Positions 41,861 through 52,034 are shown, numbered from the stretch's first letter. The stretch: 64,000 nt of DNA from Antedon mediterranea (GCF_964355755.1 NC_092671.1:2582501-2646500); one strand, 5' to 3'. Notes: generated by a model not told the origin, from the sequence alone. Numbers and translations are program-made.

Positions 41861-41993
41861 ATCGCACATGCTCAGAACAATCTACAATACTCCCAAATCA
41901 AGGGATTCAAACCGATAATACTAAAATGCCATCGCACATGCTCACAATTAATACTCCCAAATCAAGGGATTCAAACCGATAATATTAAAATGC
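41861..41993. repeat. 70-bp tandem duplication containing a B-box-like motif
   Basis: Two copies start at 41861 and 41931 with ATCGCACATGCTCA. Each contains, on the - strand, GGTTTGAATCCC, which resembles a pol III B box. The second copy is a few bases shorter. Perhaps a duplicated SINE fragment. Confidence 0.8.
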
Positions 41994-42872
41994 CATATAA
42001 TGCGCACATATTATGGTATAATTCATTTGGTATTGCCATTTGGAAAACAATAATTGGTTTTTGTCAACAAGCCATCACTTAGACATAAATGAACAACAAA
42101 GATAAAATAGATAAATGTTTGATAATTGGCAAAATAAAGTGATTATAAAATTATAGCATTATGGCTACTGCTATGACAGAGGACGTTCTTGATTGTTCAC
42201 TTAATTTCTTTAAATTTCTACAAAGTGAAGAACCACTTTCATGATGAAAATCACTTAATCTCATTAAACATAATTTTAGTATTATGGCAAGGAAATCATT
42301 ATTTTGTATGAATAAAAATTGATTTGACAGATAGAATGCTTTAAATGAATGGTAAATAAAGAATGAATCAATTTAAATTCTAAAATATAATTTGTGAATT
42401 AGCTTTTTATTAGGACTTCATTAACTGTTCAGAGGAAAAGATCTTTATTCAATTTAAAGATGTATTGTCCCCTAGAAACGTGAAAAATGAAGATTAATTA
42501 AATTAGATTTTGAATAGGTTATTTTGTAATTTTAATAAAGTTAATCACTTCCGTAGAAAACAAACTGAAAACAATAATGTTTTCCCTTATAAAATGACAA
42601 AATTAAATGGTTAAATTCAACCAAAAATCCATTGGCTAGAAGCCAATTTGACTATTTTCTGCTTTCAATTACAGTTTTTTCAGTTAATTCTAATTTTTTT
42701 TTCTCGATCTAATTTTAAAACTATTATATGACATTAAAATGGCATATTGAACAAAAAAATTTAAATAAATATTTTTTCAGGGGCACAATACATCTTTAAC
42801 TTATATATCACATAAACTGTCTATATATGGTGCATAATACAGAAAATTGGTTGTCTAAAGTGAAACAACAAT
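41994..42872. other. Gene-free stretch
   Basis: AT-rich DNA without a recognisable gene or element. Confidence 0.5.
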
Positions 42873-43210
42873 GATGAAGAGAGGAGACCAGTGGTGGATC
42901 CAGGATTTTGGAAAGAACAATGAGGAAGAGAGGAGACCAGTGGTGGATCCAGGATTTTGGAAAGAACAATGATGAAGAGAGGAGACCAGTGGTGGATCCA
43001 GGATTTTGGAAAGAACAATGATGAAGAGAGGAGACCAGTGGTGGATCCAGGATTTTGGAAAGAACAATGATGAAGAGAGGAGACCAGTGGTGGATCCAGG
43101 ATTTTGGAAAGAACAATGATGAAGAGAGGAGACCAGTGGTGGATTCAGGATTTTGGAAAGAACAATGATGAAGAGAGGAGACCAGTGGTGGATCCAAGAT
43201 TTTGGAAAGT
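42873..43210. repeat. 49-bp minisatellite, about 7 copies
   Basis: Near-identical 49-bp units that begin GATGAAGAGAGGAGACCAGT and include GGTGGATCCAGGATTTTGG. Because 49 is not a multiple of three and the unit lacks stops on the - strand, all three - strand frames stay open and give a repetitive 147-codon frame (42808-43251). I regard that frame as an artefact. The GTGGATCCAGGATTTTGGAAAG phrase resembles ends of common invertebrate interspersed repeats. Confidence 0.95.
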
Positions 43211-44109
43211 ATAATATGTTGACATTTATAATACATTATGGAACTCATCAATATATATTCCTACAATTTATCTTTTTGTTTTGCTTTTCATTATTCTTTT
43301 ATTGCAAAAAAACTGTAAATTGACTAAAAAATTCATTAGGACGATGTTAGTCTAGAACTTTTAAATAACTCAATTGGTATCCAGTATCGATGTATTATAA
43401 CTATTAATCCTAAAAGAAAAACATTTCAAGTTTTAGAAATTTTATGGAGAAATTTAAAATCATAACCATAAGTGTATATTAATCTGTGAAAGTGTAAAAC
43501 TCTTGAAATTGTCCATAAAGTATGACATTTCACTAATTTTCAGCCAAAAATGACACTTTAAAAATCTGGTCTTAATACTTTTTTGAGATAAAATATTTTA
43601 AATCTAATCGAAAATGCGATGGTGATAAATATTAAGATAACATTGGTAATTTGAAATTTCCGTTAGAAAAAGAAACTGAAATGAGTTAGGCAAAAGGATA
43701 GATTTTGTCCCGGCCTTGGTTTGGGGGGATAACATTGGTGGTTTAAAGAGGTTTATGTCTGTCAATGTAAATGAATATCTTGTGCATTGATCATATTATA
43801 CTTAAGAAAACGAAACATGGAGCTTAAATAAGTCAAATAAATAAGTCTAAAGAATTAGATGGGAAAATAATCAATAAAAATATAACATGTGTGTAAATAG
43901 GTTTTTATTCTACTTATTCAAATTTCTGCCATAAATTACAAAATATATAAAAGGCAACTTGTAAAGACCAAACAGGTGCTACACATCTGTAATTGGTCAA
44001 CCCAACCTAGAGATATTTAAAAATGACGAATTATGATTATTATTTAATATTATATTATTAATTTGATTATTATCAACAAAATGAAGCACTAAGAGTTGGC
44101 TCAAAATCG
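43211..44109. other. Gene-free stretch
   Basis: AT-rich DNA without a recognisable gene or element. Confidence 0.5.
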
Positions 44110-44330
44110 CTAAAAAGCGCTTAAGGTGGATATTGTGGCCTGGATATCCTTAATTGTCCTTAAAAATGAATGGACTGTCTGTTGTTGTGGTGGACACTGC
44201 AAAAACGCAAAAATTAAAATTGTTATGCGTATACAATATTGCAGTAAACATATTATCTTATCTTATCAATCTAGCAGATTTATGACAGCATAAACCAAAT
44301 AGGAAATGGAGGAATATTTATATGATTCAA
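44110..44330 (+). repeat. Dispersed repeat, copy 1
   Basis: Contains TTAAGGTGGATATTGTGGCC, then TGTCTGTTGTTGTGGTGGAC and, later, CAGCATAAACCAAATAGG. A diverged copy with the same order of landmarks lies at 46897-47110, directly next to the truncated receptor relic A0. Confidence 0.65.
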
Positions 44331-44521
44331 TCTGTGTACTCAATCAACACAGCTTAAATGAAAGTTTTAAATCCTGGTACTAGGAGTCTAAATGGCAATG
44401 ACCTCAATGTCATTTCACACAGGTGAAATTAAATCAACATTTATTTATTCTATAATAATCATGGTTAAAATAACTTTCAGAAAAAAAAAGAGAAAGCTGG
44501 TTCAGGAAAAAGGTAAGTATC

Positions 44522-45306
44522 TACCGTATATTTCGGTGTATAAGTCGCACTTTTGACATGCAAATTTAACCTCTAAATTAAGGATGCGTCTTATACACCG
44601 AACATAAATGCCTCACCACACAGATTGTACATATCGACACCTCATTGGCTAGGCCTGGGCTTTTTAAGGTAAGGTAGTACTAAGTACGAAGAGTACGCCT
44701 AGCTACAGTGTACTAACGTAACAGCAACCTGCTTCTGTCTAGTTTTCAAGGCATTTTAGCGTGATGTTGTACTAAATATGATGAAAAGATTTGAGCTGTT
44801 TTAGGCGCTCCGATAAAATTTCATTTGTAAACGTTTACGATTGGAATAGTATTATAGTTATACGCACGATCGCCGACCGCCGGCGGTCACATGGTGTACA
44901 GTATTCGACTAGTATATTCTCCAGTTGATTATAGCATAGACCTAGCGTACACACTTCTCGGATACATAGATAATAATCGAATACGATTGTCCGTAAAAAC
45001 GTGCGCCCTCTTGATAAAAGGACCGAGCGAGGCTAGCCCACACACAGGTGTTACACACACGTGCGGTCATTCACTCGATGTTGCGGGTGCAAAACTCGTG
45101 AATAACACGTTAGAAAGAACTGACGGAATGTGGGACTTCCCTTCTTGTTGAGGCTAGGCGCACCTGAGTCTAAGTAAGAAAAACATTGTTTTGATGAAAT
45201 ATAAAGTGCGTCTTATACATCGACGATACAAAATACCGATATTTTACTCTCAGTTAGGGGATGCGTCCTATACACAGGTGCGACTTTTATACCGAAATAT
45301 ACGGTA
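44522..45306. mobile_element. 785-bp CpG-rich DNA element with terminal inverted repeats
   Basis: Left terminus TACCGTATATTTCGGTGTAT, then AAGTCGCAC; right terminus GTGCGACTTTTATACCGAAA, then TATACGGTA. Subterminal motifs GATGCGTCTTATACACCGA (44583) and GTGCGTCTTATACATCGA (45207) repeat inside, pointing to a cut-and-paste DNA transposon. The interior is much richer in CpG than the flanks (for example CGCCGACCGCCGGCGGTCAC near 44870). An 86-codon frame at 44891-45151 matches no transposase, so I read the element as non-autonomous. Target duplication probably TA. Confidence 0.85.
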
Positions 45307-45862
45307 AAAGAGGGATTAAAAGGAATTATGAATTATCACAAATTAAATTATATGAATGTTTTATTTAATTTTTTTTTTGTAAAATTGTTTATTATCCAGT
45401 CATGAGCTACGGCTGACTCGATTCTGTTTTATAAACGAAACTTTCTTTCTTTCCAACAATCGGGAAAAAGGGTACTCATTTTAAACACAAGATTTGACAA
45501 ACTTCACCATTTTGTTCAAATATATCCAATATGTATCTTGTTTGTGAGTTTATGATCAAAGGTTGGGAAGGGAGTTAATTGGAGGTTTTGTTTGCCGAAT
45601 CACCCCTTTGGGAATTATAGTCTTTTTTTTAAAAATCCACTGCAGTGTTTTTCATTTTCTATTTTAACATTGCATTTTTGACATATTTCTGTGTGAACCA
45701 ACTTCTACTGTTTAAGCCTTGTTCTACATGCTATAACTGTATGTAGTAATTTAAAGTTGAATTGGGCGACTTTTACAATATGCTTATTTTTTACAACCTT
45801 ATTGCTCCATATTTCGTGCCAATTCAATTCTATTCCTAATTCTGTTTCCTATTTTGTTGGTA
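45307..45862. other. Gene-free stretch
   Basis: No gene recognised; poly-T and poly-A runs. Confidence 0.5.
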
Positions 45863-45982
45863 TAGATGTATATAAGATGTATATAAGATGTATATATAGA
45901 TGTATATATAGATGTATATATAGATGTATATAAGATGTATATAAGATGTATATAAGATGTATATAAGATGTCTATAAAATGT
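45863..45982. repeat. GATGTATATA(TA)A microsatellite
   Basis: Ten or so copies of a 10-12-bp unit, GATGTATATAA or GATGTATATATA. Repetitive - strand frames across it are by-products. Confidence 0.9.
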
Positions 45983-46619
45983 CTGGAAATAATCGTGTTT
46001 CTTATAAAATGAAGACATAACATTGGTTTTTTATGATCCATTTTCAATACTTGGTATATTTTTAATTATTTTCCATTGATTTGGTATAATAATATATTTC
46101 TCATTAACAATGAGAAAAAATATTCAATGAATGCATTTTCTTTCTTATATAACTTGAGAAGTAATTCTTGGTATGTTATCAGTTTGTTATTTACAAAAAT
46201 ATCATTTACTGTTCGAAATCCTGAATTTATTCAAGAGCTAAAATATAAAGACATTTACTGTTAAATACTTGTTCTTGTTCTTGTGCTGGGATTTAATTTC
46301 TTTAGCACTGTGTGGTACAGAACTAACAATATTATTTAGATTCACCAGTTCTTCTAAAAAAAACTTGGTTCTTTGTCCACAAAATGTTAAATGGCGTGGT
46401 TTGATATTATTATTATTAAACGAAAAACGTATTTGTTTAATATAGTAAATTGATATTTTAAAAGAAATAGACACAACAATTTAGTACAGGAAGTCACAGT
46501 GGATTTAAAAGTAAAATAGCTTTGGAACTATTAAGTAGTTATGTCATATTGTGTAAACATCTTATTGTACTTCATTGACAGTGACAAATATGTTATGTTA
46601 TATAATAGAATATAAAGCA
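45983..46619. other. Gene-free stretch
   Basis: AT-rich DNA; no recognisable gene. Confidence 0.5.
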
Positions 46620-46888
46620 AAATCAAAACATTAATAGCATCCATCAACCAAATGTTTTTCATTAAAACAAAAAAATATTAAAGCACACAAATTTGCTGAT
46701 ACAAGAAAGGGAACTTTGATAATATAAGCAAGGAATGTATGTTTATTCAGTTTGAAAATTGTACTGGTCTTATGGATTGGTATAGGCTTGGTGAAATAGA
46801 TTCTGTCAATAATGAATGTTCGATTGGTTTTATACAGTATATGTGTCAATTTGCTTCCTTGGAAATCTACTTGTAATTATTATAAACT
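46620..46888 (+). pseudogene. Receptor relic A0 (5' end only)
   Basis: A frame opening at 46739 with FIQFENCTG after its Met, then MDWYRLG, is clearly the start of a subfamily A receptor and is closest to A1. After about 25 codons it loses frame, and homology to the TM1 region (TACTTGTAATTATTATA) ends near 46888, where a dispersed repeat begins. Upstream it keeps part of the block shared by the A genes: ATTAATAGCATCCATCAACC and a TATTAAAG box at 46676-46683, 63 bp before the ATG. So promoter and first exon portion survive, while TM2 to the C-terminus is gone. Confidence 0.85.
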
Positions 46889-46896
46889 GCTGAAAA

Positions 46897-47110
46897 ATTC
46901 TTAAGTTGAGTATTATGGCCTGAATTTGTACATAAAAATGCACTTTTAAAGAAGCCACTGCCTGTTGTTATGGTGGACAAAACAAACAAATACAAAATTG
47001 TGGGGTTTTGTTTTTTATCATTTAATACGATGTTACAGTAACGCATTACCTTATAAATCTATTGTGAGTGATTTGTGTCAGGATAAACCAAAAAATGGGG
47101 CAATACACTA
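46897..47110 (+). repeat. Dispersed repeat, copy 2
   Basis: Diverged copy of the repeat at 44110-44330: CTTAAGTTGAGTATTATGGCC, then GCCTGTTGTTATGGTGGACA and GGATAAACCAAAAAATGG. It abuts the point where receptor relic A0 breaks off, so its insertion or a later deletion probably truncated A0. Confidence 0.6.
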
Positions 47111-47204
47111 GTCTAAGCGGGAATAAACGCAATGTGATAAGAAAATAACATTTATTTATTTCATTCAAGAAAACAAATGGCCATGTCAAAAGGATGTTGC
47201 CTAC

Positions 47205-47352
47205 AAGAGACTATAGCTATCAAACTAGTTTGAAAAAAAAACCACATGTGATGTGCCCCAATATGGCAGTGATATGACATCATCATGTCCATATATGGGC
47301 ACATCACATTTTGTTGTCACATGAAATTTCAAAGGGTAGACAGAGCTTTAAG
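47205..47352. mobile_element. MITE-like element, copy 2 (inverted, degraded)
   Basis: Matches the element at 5843-5984 in the opposite orientation: ATGTGATGTGCCCC, ATGACATCATCATGTCCATA, and a right end GTAGACAGAGCTTTA. The left arm has decayed. It lies about 340 bp upstream of receptor A1. Confidence 0.75.
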
Positions 47353-47690
47353 GATGGCAGTTGGTGGCAAAAGTAGGAATGAGCTTAATTCAAGAGGCCG
47401 ATATTTATTTCCACAAAATATGTAGTTTATAGACCTTAAAATAAATGTATGTAGAGGAAGTCTTAGATGCATATACATGGATTAAAATCAAAATTGCATT
47501 GAAAATAAGTAGTGGTGATAAGGTCCTACTATTGTAAACATCATATTTCAATGACATGATGATTATCCAATGAAAATAAATCTATTATTAGAATCTAAAT
47601 GTCGTTTATATTCACACTAAAAGAAAGATATCAGAACACTTGCTGTCAACAAATATTACGCAAGTGAGCATCTACTAATCAAGGAAAGTC

Positions 47691-48590
47691 ATGTCGATTC
47701 AATTTGAAAATTGCACTGGTGTTATGGATTGGTATAGGCTTGGTGATAAGGATCCTGTCAATAAGGCAAGATTGGTTTTATATTGTATTTGTCCATTATG
47801 TTTCATTGGAAACCTACTTGTAATTATTTCATACGCAACCAATGAAAGATTACACAAAATTCAGAATTTCTTCATCGGACTATTAGCGATTTTTGATGCA
47901 ACATCAAGTTTATTAATAATGCCAGGATCACTGAGTCTACAAGGCAATAAATCTGCAATTGTACAATTCACTATTTTTAGTTCAAATAATCTGTTAATGT
48001 CTTCAGCATTGACAATTGCTGCAATAGCTGTTGATCGTTCCATTGCTCTGGTATGGGCACCTCTCAGATACCATGCTATTGTAACTCTTAAGCGTTACAT
48101 TTTTGCAGCATTTACAATTGCAGTGCTACCCTTCATTTATGTGCTGATTATATACCTTGTTGATAGAAGCAGTTTCTTTCTTTCATTTTCTCTAACTATC
48201 ATTTTTACATTGTTAGCAACTATTTTACTGTACTTCAACATTTACATAAAACTGCAAAACAATCACACTACTGTAAACTTAACCGCCAACAACATTGAAG
48301 ATTTTAAAAAAATATTCAAAACATTTGCTATTATTATTTCAGTGTATGTGATCACATGGGGACCAAACACATGTGTTATTTTTGTTTATTTTTCTGGACT
48401 TTTTATTGATTGCTCAGATATTCAAGAAGATATGCAGCTTGTTTTGCCAATAACATATATTATTACAATTATAAATTCATTTATAAATCCAATTGTTTAT
48501 TGGTTTCATCTTAGTGAATTTCAAAGATCTATGAAAGAGTTATTTAGCAGAATACTGAAACTAAGAAGCACAAGAATAGACGTTATATAA
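47691..48590 (+). CDS. Receptor A1: rhodopsin-class GPCR, single exon
   Basis: A 299-residue seven-helix receptor, presumably in the plasma membrane; ligand unknown. TM1 about 27-49 with G40-N41; TM2 59-79 with D69; TM3 94-116 ending D115-R116-S117; PLRYH 124-128 in ICL2; TM4 135-155; very short ECL2; TM5 161-186; TM6 209-233 with W223 and P225; ECL3 Cys241; TM7 248-271 with N266-P267-xx-Y270; then a helix 8. The N-terminus has the sequon N7-C8-T9. Position 3.25 and ECL2 lack Cys, as in melanocortin-type receptors; the run DRS...RYHAIVTLKR also resembles that group. A1 uses an ATG four codons upstream of the Met used by its paralogues, because that Met is Phe here. It ends RIDVI, a possible PDZ ligand. 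The upstream block shared by the other A genes is barely recognisable. Intact, so probably functional. Confidence 0.92.
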   Translation: MSIQFENCTGVMDWYRLGDKDPVNKARLVLYCICPLCFIGNLLVIISYATNERLHKIQNFFIGLLAIFDATSSLLIMPGSLSLQGNKSAIVQFTIFSSNNLLMSSALTIAAIAVDRSIALVWAPLRYHAIVTLKRYIFAAFTIAVLPFIYVLIIYLVDRSSFFLSFSLTIIFTLLATILLYFNIYIKLQNNHTTVNLTANNIEDFKKIFKTFAIIISVYVITWGPNTCVIFVYFSGLFIDCSDIQEDMQLVLPITYIITIINSFINPIVYWFHLSEFQRSMKELFSRILKLRSTRIDVI

Positions 48591-48830
48591 AGTAATTGTT
48601 CCTCCACAGATTTTCGAAAAGATTTTGTGAACAACCTACTAAGCTCAAATAATTTGATATAAAACTTTGGAAAAATAGATGGCAAGAATAATCAATATGG
48701 TTTGAAAAAAATCTTCACACCAGAAAAAACAAATTTAACACTAAAAAAAATTAATATAGAATATCAATAATAAGCTTGTCTTTGAGTTTTGAGTTCATTT
48801 AAGTCAAGAGAATAAATGAGTACATTATAC
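48591..48830. other. A1 3' flank
   Basis: AT-rich 3' flank of A1 leading into the 81-bp minisatellite. No separate feature seen. The first clean AATAAA after the minisatellite is at 49589-49594 and could serve A1, but nearer variant signals may be used. Confidence 0.4.
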
Positions 48831-48834
48831 TGAA

Positions 48835-49550
48835 TACATTTTGTTTATATAAGTTAAAATCTGTGTATAAATGTACAAGGCACTAGTTAAGTATAATTCT
48901 AACATTTTGTTCATATATTAGTTAAAATCTGTGTTTATATTGTATAAATGTAACAGGCACTAGTTAAGGTTCAGTATAATTCTAACATTTTGTTCATATT
49001 AGTTGAAATCTGTGTTTATATTGTATAAATGTAACAGGCACTAGTTAAGGTTTAGTACAATTCTAACATTTTGTTTATATTAGTTAAAATCTGTGTTTAT
49101 ATTGTATAAATGTAACAGGCACTAGTTAAGGTTTAGTATAATTCTAACATTTTGTTCATATTAGTTAAAATCTGTGTTTATATTGTATAAATGTACCAGG
49201 CACTAGTTAAGGTTTAATATAATTCTAACATTTTGTTTATATTAGTTAAAATCTGTTTTTATATTGTATAAATGTAACAGGCACTAGTTAAGGTTTAGTA
49301 TAATTCTAACATTTTGTTTATATTAGTTAAAATCTGTGTTTATATTGTATAAATGTACCAGGCACTAGTTAAGGTTTAGTATAATTCTAACATTTTGTTC
49401 ATATTAGTTAAAATCTGTGTTTATATTGTATAAATGTACCAGGCACTAGTTAAGGTTTAGTACAATTCTAACATTTTGTTCATATTAGTTAAAATCTGTG
49501 TTTATATTGTATAAATGTACCAGGCACTAGTTAAGGTTAATTCTTACATT
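48835..49550. repeat. 81-bp minisatellite, about 9 copies
   Basis: Head-to-tail copies, each with AGTTAAAATCTGTGTTTATA, GGCACTAGTTAAGGTTTAGT and TTCTAACATTTTGTTCATAT. Copies differ at a handful of sites (GTAACAGG or GTACCAGG, TTCATA or TTTATA), so variants alternate along the array. It lies between A1 and the Myb-like relic. Confidence 0.95.
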
Positions 49551-49676
49551 TTGTCTTTATACATGGCCTGCTAGTTTTCTTGTTTATAAATAAAGCTTAT
49601 TATTATTGTTGTGTTAAGCTATGTCATTTTTATTGTTAAAATTTGTCTCTAGCTAAGCAACAGTGTTTTCTTCTTA

Positions 49677-49747
49677 GGGCCTGTTTCTGCTGCAACTAAA
49701 AATACGGTATAAAATACCGTATTTTTTAGTACCCTGTTTCTGCTAAC
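49677..49747. mobile_element. Harbinger-type transposon end with hairpin
   Basis: GGGCCTGTTTCTGC at 49677-49690 resembles PIF/Harbinger terminal repeats, and CCTGTTTCTGCTAAC recurs at 49733-49747. Between them a palindrome with 12-bp arms (AAAAATACGGTA and TACCGTATTTTT, 49698-49726) can form a hairpin. The matching right end (GCAGAAACAGGCCC) was not found downstream, so the element is truncated. It carries the Myb/SANT-like frame on the other strand. Confidence 0.55.
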
Positions 49748-49861
49748 AATACTTCTTGGGTGTTCGTGTTAAATTTCATCGTCCTTTTTACCCAAATTGC
49801 CATTCATTTATTTGGTCGATGATTAAAAGTTGCAATAAAGCCTTAAAAGAACTTTTAAGTC

Positions 49862-50101
49862 TCAGCCTAGCCCTAGTGATAGAGATGTTGTGAGAGCACA
49901 GAAAACATCGTAATGGGGATAAGTAATTCGTTCCCTCCCCGAGTTATTGTCTTTTGCAATGTTGTACTGCTTTCGCAGGCTCTTCAGCTTTGAATTTACT
50001 GTCTTTGGAGACAAGTCTATTCCATACTCCTGCTTTATTTTTGTAAAAATATCTTTATAAATGTGGTTTTCCCTTTTATTACCTTTTAGTTGGCCGGACA
50101 T
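49862..50101 (-). pseudogene. Myb/SANT-like DNA-binding fragment, transposon-derived
   Basis: A 79-codon frame. HIYKDIFTKIKQEYGIDLS followed by KTVNSKLKSLRKQYNIAK fits helices 2 and 3 of Myb/SANT-like (MADF-type) domains, such as those in the second protein of PIF/Harbinger transposons. The first helix with its conserved Trp is missing, and the frame stops soon after the domain, so this is a fragment or one exon. The Harbinger-like terminus 115 bp beyond its 3' end supports a transposon origin. It has nothing to do with the receptors except position. The family call rests on my reading of the motif. Confidence 0.55.
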
Positions 50102-50837
50102 TTTGCAGTTCTACCATTTCTAAAGGTCTTCTTTATAAAAATAGCATACATAATGGGCTTAAATTTTACAACCTAGAGATGAGATGAACATTGGAACTGT
50201 TCTAGATTTTTAATTTGTTTTTAACATGTGCAGACATTTGAATATTACATTTTTGGAAAAAAAAAATTACATATACCGGTAAATACAAAACAATACAAAT
50301 TTAAAAATGGCAAGGATTGTTAGCAGCAAACTAAATCACGTCAGTACAAATGAACAAATACTAATGAGAAAAAAAAGGGAATTTTAGGTATGAAAATAGT
50401 TCTGCCCTAAAAAGGAGAGGTCTCTAAAATCTGATGGAAGACCATTCAATAGTTTACAAAATCTAGGAAAGAATGAGGATTGATAACAGACTGTCCGAGC
50501 AAAGCGACATTGGGACATGCAGTAAACTCACGCAATTCTTTGACAGACTTTTAGTGTTTTATAGGTTCAGACAATGACCGCAATATATATTAGTTTAAGT
50601 TCTAGGTTTTTGCAAATTGAAATCTCCATAGTCAGAATATAATTTATATCAAAATTGTCACTACATAAATTAATTGTCAAAATTAGAGAGACAGTTATTT
50701 ACATATAAACATCAAACTACATGATCGATAAGCCGCCATGTTTGAGGTGATCTTTTTTACCCGTGACCAACGCCTTGAGACACACAATTATTACAATTAG
50801 TAATAAAGATTTCTAAATGTCTACATTAGATGTACAG
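50102..50837. other. Gene-free stretch between the transposon relic and A2
   Basis: No gene recognised. The segment 50390-50540 (GATGGAAGACCATTCAATAG and following) looks like the 3' end of an old non-LTR retroelement, but this is only an impression. Confidence 0.35.
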
Positions 50838-51120
50838 TATATCATATTTCATTTTATACGTTCGCTGTAAACTGAGATCCTGACGCGCACGGGCACCCTC
50901 ATATCAGCGCCATTTTATAGTATCCATATCATAGATCACAACATCAAATCAAAATATTATTAGCATCAATTAAGTCTGTCAATTAAACCATAAGTTAGTG
51001 AGCTAAGATAAAGACATTATCAAAATACTGACACATTGCTGGCATGAGAAGAACATACTACAGTGTTAGAAGAGTGTTGAGGAAGAATAAATAATAAAAT
51101 AAATTCAATAACTGTATTGT
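50838..51120 (+). promoter_or_regulatory. Upstream block of receptor A2
   Basis: Begins with TATCATATTTCAT and includes ATTATTAGCATCAATTAA, CTGTCAATTAAACCATAAG, TTAGTGAGCTAAGATAAAG and CACATTGCTGG. The same landmarks in the same order precede A3, A4, A5 and A6. The TATTAAAG box of A3-A5 is changed to CATTATCA here. Conservation outside the coding region may reflect shared promoter function or simply recent duplication. Confidence 0.55.
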
Positions 51121-51124
51121 TCAA

Positions 51125-52009
51125 ATGGAAAACTGTACTGGTATTGCCGATTGGTATGCAAGAGTGTTTAAAGAAGATGATCGTGTCAAAAATGTAAGAT
51201 TTGCATTGTACGGTGTATGTCCAATTTGTTTCATTGGAAACCTACTTGTAATTATTTTATATGCAACCAATGAAAGATTGCGCAAAATACAGAATCTCTT
51301 CATCGGCTTATTAGCAATTGTTGATGCAACATCAAGCTTAGTTCTGTTACTATCATCACAACCGCTTAAAGAAAATTCTTCTCGATTTTTTTTGCTAGCT
51401 ACAAATAGTCTGTTAATGTCTTCAGCATTGACAATTGCCGCAATAGCTGTTGATCGTTCCATCGCTCTGGTATGGGCACCTCTACGATACCACGTTATTG
51501 TAACTCTAAAGCGTTACATTTTTGTAGCTTGTACAATTGCTGGGCTACCATTTATCTACATGCTGACTATACATCAAGTGGATAAAGACCAGGTCTTCTT
51601 TTCCTTTTCTTTAATTATTTTGTTTACATTGTTAGCAACTATTTTACTGTACATCAATATCTACATAAAACTAAAAAACAATCGTACTACTGTAAACTTA
51701 AGCACCAATGATATTGAAGAGTTTAAAAAATTGTTTAAAACATTTACTATTATTATTTCAGTGTATGTGCTCACATGGGGACCAAACATGTGTATAATTT
51801 TTGTTTATTTCTCTGAAATTTTTATGGACTGCTCAGATATTCCAGAAGTTATGCAACTTGTTTTGCCAATGACGTATGTCATTTTAATTGTAAATGCATT
51901 TATAAATCCGATTGTTTATTGGTTTAACCTTACTGAATTTCGAAGATCTATGAAAGAGTTTCTTTGTAAAAGAATGAATTTACGAAAAACAAGAATAGAA
52001 GTTTTATAA
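51125..52009 (+). CDS. Receptor A2: rhodopsin-class GPCR, single exon
   Basis: A 294-residue intact receptor of subfamily A. It starts MENCTG with sequon N3-C4-T5. Landmarks: G38-N39 in TM1, D67 in TM2, D110-R111-S112 at the end of TM3, PLRYH 119-123, W218 and P220 in TM6, ECL3 Cys236, NPIVY 261-265 in TM7. Tail LRKTRIEVL ends E-V-L, a possible class III PDZ ligand; Cys281 in helix 8 could be palmitoylated. The loop after TM2 (SSQPLKENSSRFF) is quite unlike that of A1 or A3, while TM3-ICL2 is almost identical. Together with B1, 590 bp downstream, it forms a two-gene unit duplicated as A3-B2. Ligand unknown. Confidence 0.93.
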   Translation: MENCTGIADWYARVFKEDDRVKNVRFALYGVCPICFIGNLLVIILYATNERLRKIQNLFIGLLAIVDATSSLVLLLSSQPLKENSSRFFLLATNSLLMSSALTIAAIAVDRSIALVWAPLRYHVIVTLKRYIFVACTIAGLPFIYMLTIHQVDKDQVFFSFSLIILFTLLATILLYINIYIKLKNNRTTVNLSTNDIEEFKKLFKTFTIIISVYVLTWGPNMCIIFVYFSEIFMDCSDIPEVMQLVLPMTYVILIVNAFINPIVYWFNLTEFRRSMKEFLCKRMNLRKTRIEVL

Positions 52010-52034
52010 AGTAAAATGTAGGCAAGCTCCTCCA

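Noticed and set aside
42808-43251. 147-codon - strand frame and its two overlapping shadows
   Set aside because: It is a translation of the 49-bp minisatellite; all three frames stay open because the unit lacks stops and its length is not a multiple of three.
44891-45151. 86-codon frame in the CpG-rich element
   Set aside because: Lies inside a terminal-inverted-repeat element and matches no transposase or other family I know.
51121-51462. 113-codon - strand frame, and similar ones opposite A1, A3, A5, A6, B1 and B2
   Set aside because: Antisense shadows of the receptor genes; they recur only because the sense genes are similar.
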